Made by a program: the position numbers and the translations under genes. Under the pieces are notes generated by a model. That model searched no databases and was not told the DNA's origin. It worked only from the letters and a program-made list of their open reading frames with translations. From contig JAUYDG010000044.1 in the NCBI GenBank assembly GCA_030691925.1, forward strand, positions 1 to 8,924: DNA of 8,924 nucleotides. The letters are read 5' to 3'. Each line of letters opens with the position of its first letter. Within the stretch, counting starts at the first letter, position 1. This document shows positions 5,859-8,924 of the stretch, piece after piece. This stretch comes from Nanobdellota archaeon. GTDB lineage: Archaea > Nanobdellota > Nanobdellia > SCGC-AAA011-G17 > VGLX01.

Positions 5859-5891
5859 AAAGGCTTTTAAACGAATTAGTTTTAAGCCTTT
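5859..5891 (+). repeat. 8-base inverted repeat between nucS and the small ORF
   Basis: AAAGGCTT (5859-5866) is exactly repeated as its reverse complement AAGCCTTT (5884-5891) around a 17-base AT-rich spacer. It could be an RNA hairpin ending the rlmE-nucS transcript or a protein-binding site over the next promoter, because TATA-like TTTTAAAC (5865-5872) overlaps the left arm. No T-run follows the right arm, which argues against a simple terminator. Confidence 0.35.
5864..5887 (+). promoter_or_regulatory. Possible TATA region of the small acidic ORF
   Basis: CTTTTAAAC (5864-5872) would start transcription near 5893, and GTTTTAAG (5879-5886) would give a leaderless start at the 5907 ATG. Both are moderate matches and both lie within the inverted repeat, so expression could be controlled there. 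Neither is certain. Confidence 0.35.
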
Positions 5892-5906
5892 AATTAGGAT
5901 ATCAAA

Positions 5907-6233
5907 ATGATAGAACCAAAAGATTTTTACTTTTCAACTCCGATGTTTTCCCTAGACGAAGACTACAAAGGGAAACCAATAACAGTGATAACAACAAAGA
6001 AAGTGTATGACCTCACAGAGGGCTGGGATGATGGGGGTGCAGAATATCGCGAGATGATAAAAACACTGCTTCCAAAATCTTTGGTAGAATCAGCAGAATC
6101 AGTTTTTATATAAAAAAAGAAAATATCCTGCAATAAGCTTGAGAAACTCCTTAAAGAAGCAGGTTTTATTCACAATCCTAACTTAGATAAAGATCTCAAA
6201 GACCACTTGGGAATAATCGACGAAGAATATTAA
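5907..6233 (+). pseudogene. Small acidic protein gene interrupted by one in-frame TAA
   Basis: An ATG-initiated frame encodes 68 residues (MIEPKDFYFSTPMF ... AESVFI) and stops at TAA 6111-6113. The same frame then continues, protein-like, for 39 more codons to TAA 6231-6233. The downstream piece contains CNKLEKLLKEAGF and ends DHLGIIDEEY; its acidic, Lys/Leu-helical composition matches coding neighbours. Together they would make a protein of about 108 residues, and no start codon sits suitably to translate the second part alone. This suggests a nonsense change (for example TAT or TAC to TAA), although a shortened functional 68-residue protein is possible. Genes elsewhere in the window also end in TAA, so codon reassignment is unlikely. 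A sequencing error near the A-run at 6112-6118 is another explanation. I do not recognise the family; no catalytic or membrane motif is visible. Confidence 0.5.
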
Positions 6234-6272
6234 AAAGTTACCTGTTCTTTAGGCCTATAACCTTCTTTAAAA
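6234..6272. other. Short convergent intergenic gap, possible terminator signals
   Basis: This AT-rich gap separates the broken small gene from the end of the Trm5 gene. On the minus strand a CTTTTT run just beyond it (about 6238-6232) could terminate the FEN1-MFS-Trm5 transcript, since archaeal terminators are often simple T-runs. There is no hairpin, and no RNA gene is visible here. Confidence 0.25.
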
Positions 6273-7091
6273 TTATTTGTTCACTTTAAAGTCTACACAA
6301 ATCCTATATTTTCTTGGAGAGTACTGGCCGCATTTCACAACATTTAGTATCTTACATTTTTTGCAATGCTTTTTTATCTTCTCTACAGCCTTATCAAAAT
6401 CCTGCTCAAACAAGAAATCGTAGAAGTGTATCACAGCCCCTTTTTTCGCAGCTTTCAAAGCCGTACCTAAAAATCCCTCAGCAGATTTCGGCAAGGGCAT
6501 AACTATCCTGTCAAACTTTTTCTTAAGCTTAGGCAACACTTTTTTAACGTCGCCTAAAAATAGCTTAACATTGGCAGCCTTGTTCAGCTTAACATTCTCT
6601 TCGGCAAACTTATGGGCCGCAGGATTAATCTCGATACCGTAAATCTCCTTAGCTTTTGAATTCTTGGATATCACCAAGTTGTATATGGCAACACCGCTGA
6701 ACATCACAAGAACAGACTCTCCTTCCTTTACAAGATTAGCAATCCTCAACCTTTCATTAGAAAGCCTTGGAGAAAAATAGCAGGTCTCGACATTAAGCTT
6801 AACCCTGATATTATTCTCCTTATGCATGGCCACTTTTCTCTTCTCGCCAGCCATTATCTTGACCTTCTTAGTCCTGAAAACCCCTGAATGTATCTTAGTT
6901 TTCTTACAGACAACCTTGATATTGTTCATCAGCTTAAGAATCGTCTCACCAACAAGCTTTTCTTTCTTATTTAATCCTTCAGGAAGATCAGAAAAAATAA
7001 GTATGTCACCGACAACATCGAATGATTTCGGGACTAGAGAGATCTGCCTCTCAGTCAGCTTACCCTTCAAAGCTTCTTTCAAAGTTACCAT
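6273..7091 (-). CDS. Trm5-like tRNA (guanine37-N1) methyltransferase, lacking N-terminal D1 domain
   Basis: Class I SAM methyltransferase of the archaeal/eukaryotic Trm5 family, which makes m1G37 beside the anticodon to prevent frameshifting. The 272-residue protein starts directly with the D2-type domain (about 5-110), so the roughly 70-residue D1 domain of Methanocaldococcus Trm5 (about 336 residues) is absent. CYFSPRLSNER (104-114) carries the Arg equivalent to the family's catalytic Arg (R109). The SAM pocket is VLVMFSGVAIYNLVI (127-141), then YGIEINPAAHKFAEEN with E154. Motif IV reads VMPLPKSAEGFL (197-208), with Pro where the NxP-type motif has Asn. GAVIHFYDF follows. The related Taw2 (wyosine pathway) is an alternative, but the R109 context favours Trm5. 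It is last in the FEN1-MFS-Trm5 unit, starting one base after the MFS stop. Confidence 0.82.
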   Translation of the reverse strand: MVTLKEALKGKLTERQISLVPKSFDVVGDILIFSDLPEGLNKKEKLVGETILKLMNNIKVVCKKTKIHSGVFRTKKVKIMAGEKRKVAMHKENNIRVKLNVETCYFSPRLSNERLRIANLVKEGESVLVMFSGVAIYNLVISKNSKAKEIYGIEINPAAHKFAEENVKLNKAANVKLFLGDVKKVLPKLKKKFDRIVMPLPKSAEGFLGTALKAAKKGAVIHFYDFLFEQDFDKAVEKIKKHCKKCKILNVVKCGQYSPRKYRICVDFKVNK

Positions 7092-7092
7092 C

Positions 7093-8226
7093 TTAAAAAA
7101 ACATGTACCCCAAATTGGCTATGCCTGCCAAAATAAAGCTAAGCTTAAAGCTTCCAACCAGCAGGAATACTAGCGCGGCGAACACGACACCAAAAGCATT
7201 AAGGGCGAGCTCCCTGAATATGATGTACTCCATAGTGTCTATCTTTCTCTGCGCCCGGTTATAAAATATCCCAAAAAAAGGTATGTCCACAAAAGAAGAT
7301 GTCAAGCCTTCTACAGAGTTTATAACAACAAAATGCCTGAATACGGAAGCGAAAGGCTTCACGAACCAAAGGGCGGCGCCTAACACAGCGCCTATCTTGA
7401 GCAGCGCATGCTTGTTAAGCCTGTCCGCAACCCTCCCCAGCAGGTAATTCGAAACAGTTACTATGCACATCAATACAGTTGATAAGATACCTAAAGCCAA
7501 AAAAGTCCCTAAAGCTATAAAAATGAACAAAGGCCACAGCACACCGCCGGTAAAGTTTATCACGCCATTGCTAAAGAACACTGAAACATCCTTAAAATTC
7601 TCCTTGGAAAACATATTCTTGATAGAGAAATCAAAAGGCTCATACCTTTCCTCGGTGAAGAACAAGGGAATAGACGAGATGCAAAGTATCACTGAAACAA
7701 TTATGAACAAGATGTGAAATCCGAAATACGTCGCCAGAAACCCTCCTGCAAGAGGGGCGAATATCATGACAACATAAGAGCAAACGTTCATAGCGCTAAA
7801 CTCCTCTGACCTGTGGTCATGGTCGGATGACTTGACAAACTCTATATGGAAAGCAGGCCAGTAGAACGCAGAAGCTGACGCCCCAACCAAGGCTAAAAGA
7901 GTCAAGGGCCAATGATACGTGTCCAAAGAGTAAAGCATCAAAAAATGCGTGATCGTGACAGGTGCGCTGATAAGAATGCCGTGCTTAACGCCTATCTTGG
8001 TTAAAAGCGAACACGTAAGTATGCAGCCTATGCCCATGAAAAAAGCGTTCATCAGATAATAAAATGCTATAGCCTTCAAGGAATAGCCTGAACTGAGAAA
8101 AAACGCGGGTATAAAAATGCCTACCAACGCGTATGCGAAGTTCCTGACAGCATAAGAAATGAAAAAACTGGACAGCTCTTTATTAAAATTAAAACGGAAC
8201 AAATGTACATCTTGCCACCTTATCAT
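7093..8226 (-). CDS. Major facilitator superfamily transporter
   Basis: A 377-residue polytopic membrane protein with MFS architecture: about 11-12 hydrophobic segments in two halves, separated by a charged loop around 191-213 (TEERYEPFDF to SKENFKD). The second half has an A-type loop LGRVADRLNKHALLK (263-277, with D268 and R269). The corresponding first-half loop (SLLTKIGVKHG, 73-83) has lost the usual Asp. The fourth-fifth segment loop contains SSDHDHRSEEFSAMN (133-147), reminiscent of family motif D/B positions. The N-terminus begins MIRWQDVHLF before the first segment. The substrate cannot be told from the sequence. Translation is directed by GAGGT five bases before the ATG, overlapping the FEN1 stop codon. 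The gene lies between FEN1 and Trm5 in one tightly packed unit without obvious functional relation to either. Confidence 0.85.
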   Translation of the reverse strand: MIRWQDVHLFRFNFNKELSSFFISYAVRNFAYALVGIFIPAFFLSSGYSLKAIAFYYLMNAFFMGIGCILTCSLLTKIGVKHGILISAPVTITHFLMLYSLDTYHWPLTLLALVGASASAFYWPAFHIEFVKSSDHDHRSEEFSAMNVCSYVVMIFAPLAGGFLATYFGFHILFIIVSVILCISSIPLFFTEERYEPFDFSIKNMFSKENFKDVSVFFSNGVINFTGGVLWPLFIFIALGTFLALGILSTVLMCIVTVSNYLLGRVADRLNKHALLKIGAVLGAALWFVKPFASVFRHFVVINSVEGLTSSFVDIPFFGIFYNRAQRKIDTMEYIIFRELALNAFGVVFAALVFLLVGSFKLSFILAGIANLGYMFF

Positions 8227-8229
8227 GTT

Positions 8230-8924
8230 TTACCTCTTCTTAAAAAAGTCAGACAAGCCCTTCTGGCCAGCCTCTTTCCTAAAATTCCTCAACGACTCCA
8301 AGGTATTCTCAACCCTTTCTTCTGAAAAGTCATGCTTGTCAATCAACAGTTTCTTAATCTTTTCCTCGTCAGGCTCAGACCATTTCAGCTGGTAGTTAAG
8401 CATCACAGGCATGCTCTTGAAAACGGCGTAGACCTCTTTCCAGTTAAAATCAGCCTTAACCTCCTTGAAAATCCTGTCAAAACTCTTGAACTCCTTAACC
8501 AATCTCAGAGCATTCTTCGGGCCGATACCCTTGACGCCGCCGACGTTAAAATCGGTTCCAGTTAATATGGCTATAGCCAAAAGCTGGTCCTGCTCTATGC
8601 CAAGATTGCTCAAAACCTCACTCAGCTCGACCATCTCAGGATGGACAGAAACGTAAGTCCCTGAAGGAAGCTTCTTCCTAGTGGACAAAGTAAGGTTCGT
8701 AACAAGCCTTGGAGAGCCGTAAATCAAGCAGTCGTAATCAGAGCTTGCAACAGCCCAGACATCACCCTGCTTGCACATGTAAGAAGCCTGAGCTTCAGCC
8801 TCAGAAGGGGCTTGTATGACAGGCAACCCCATGTATTTCAAAAGCTCCTTGGACTCTTCCATCATTTCCCTGTTAAGCCTGACGGTCTGCTTGGAATACT
8901 TCTGGACAGCCTCGTAATCCTCCT
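8230..8924 (-). CDS. fen1: Flap endonuclease FEN1, N-terminus cut by window edge
   Basis: Structure-specific 5' flap endonuclease that trims Okazaki fragments and acts in base excision repair. My reading continues upstream of the internal Met at 8865 to the window edge: the frame stays open with family residues (EDYEAVQKYSKQTVRLNREM), so 8865 is not the real start. About 230 of the usual 340 residues are visible; the N-terminal XPG-N part is missing. Metal-binding acids are present: E41 and E43 in APSEAEAQ, D62 and D64 in SSDYDCL, and D124 in TGTDFNVGG (visible numbering). The helix-hairpin-helix VGGVKGIGPKNALRLV follows. The C-terminus GQKGLSDFFKKR is a textbook PIP box for PCNA binding. It is the first visible gene of the FEN1-MFS-Trm5 unit. 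No defects are seen. Confidence 0.96.
   Translation of the reverse strand, partial: EDYEAVQKYSKQTVRLNREMMEESKELLKYMGLPVIQAPSEAEAQASYMCKQGDVWAVASSDYDCLIYGSPRLVTNLTLSTRKKLPSGTYVSVHPEMVELSEVLSNLGIEQDQLLAIAILTGTDFNVGGVKGIGPKNALRLVKEFKSFDRIFKEVKADFNWKEVYAVFKSMPVMLNYQLKWSEPDEEKIKKLLIDKHDFSEERVENTLESLRNFRKEAGQKGLSDFFKKR
8232..8236 (-). promoter_or_regulatory. Shine-Dalgarno of the MFS gene, overlapping the FEN1 stop
   Basis: GAGGT on the minus strand ends within the FEN1 TAA stop and lies five bases before the MFS ATG (8226). This supports that start and suggests coupled translation of the two genes. Confidence 0.6.
8242..8265 (-). other. PIP box of FEN1
   Basis: The codons encode QKGLSDFF near the C-terminus, a full Q-x-x-hydrophobic-x-x-aromatic-aromatic PCNA-interacting peptide as in characterised archaeal and eukaryotic FEN1. 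Confidence 0.85.

Noticed and set aside
6105..6125. Recoding of TAA as a sense codon
   Set aside because: TAA terminates other intact genes in the window (aIF1A, htpX, rlmE, nucS, FEN1), so reassignment is unlikely.
6114..6272. tRNA or small RNA gene in the stretch after the small ORF
   Set aside because: No cloverleaf, GTTC-type T-loop or stable stem was found, and the sequence up to 6233 is better explained as continued reading frame.
8866..8924. FEN1 start at the Met at 8865
   Set aside because: The frame continues open upstream with conserved FEN1 residues, so the gene runs off the window.

Overview
The window is archaeal. It carries aIF1A, a Pno1/Dim2-type KH protein, a PCNA-dependent FEN1, NucS/EndoMS, a Trm5-type methyltransferase, a single-OB-fold SSB and a HerA-like ATPase. 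Most transcription units start 22-30 bases after a TTTATAAA- or TTTAAA-type TATA box, so several mRNAs look leaderless. Coding is compact: no gene-free stretch exceeds about 160 bases, and convergent stops lie 2-3 bases apart. Short, stripped-down proteins (Trm5 without its N-terminal domain, HerA-like ATPase without a HAS barrel) and heavy ATA/AGA/AGG codon use fit a small-genome DPANN-type archaeon, but this placement is inference.

Layout. (1) 1-780, minus strand: aIF1A followed after one base by the KH protein, a translation/small-subunit biogenesis pair cut by the left edge. (2) 905-1204, plus: SSB, converging on HtpX protease (1208-2065, minus). (3) 2106-2543, minus: an unrecognised four-segment membrane protein, divergent from the HerA-like ATPase (2631-3965, plus). 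(4) 3968-4477, minus: an orphan exported protein, divergent from an rlmE-nucS unit (4581-5854, plus) whose genes overlap by 25 bases. (5) 5907-6233, plus: a small acidic ORF interrupted by one in-frame TAA, apparently a broken gene. (6) 6273-8924, minus: FEN1 - MFS transporter - Trm5-like methyltransferase, packed with 1-3 base gaps and cut by the right edge.

The main themes are genome maintenance (SSB, HerA-like ATPase, NucS, FEN1) and RNA modification/translation (aIF1A, KH protein, RlmE, Trm5), with membrane and envelope functions between them. NucS and FEN1 both end in PCNA-interacting-type motifs, so both may be placed on DNA by the sliding clamp. No CRISPR array, insertion sequence, tRNA or rRNA was seen. 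I found no convincing new multi-gene defence or mobile system. The points most worth a second look are the interrupted small gene, the non-canonical HerA-like ATPase, the Trm5 active-site variation and the overlapping rRNA-methyltransferase/mismatch-nuclease pair.
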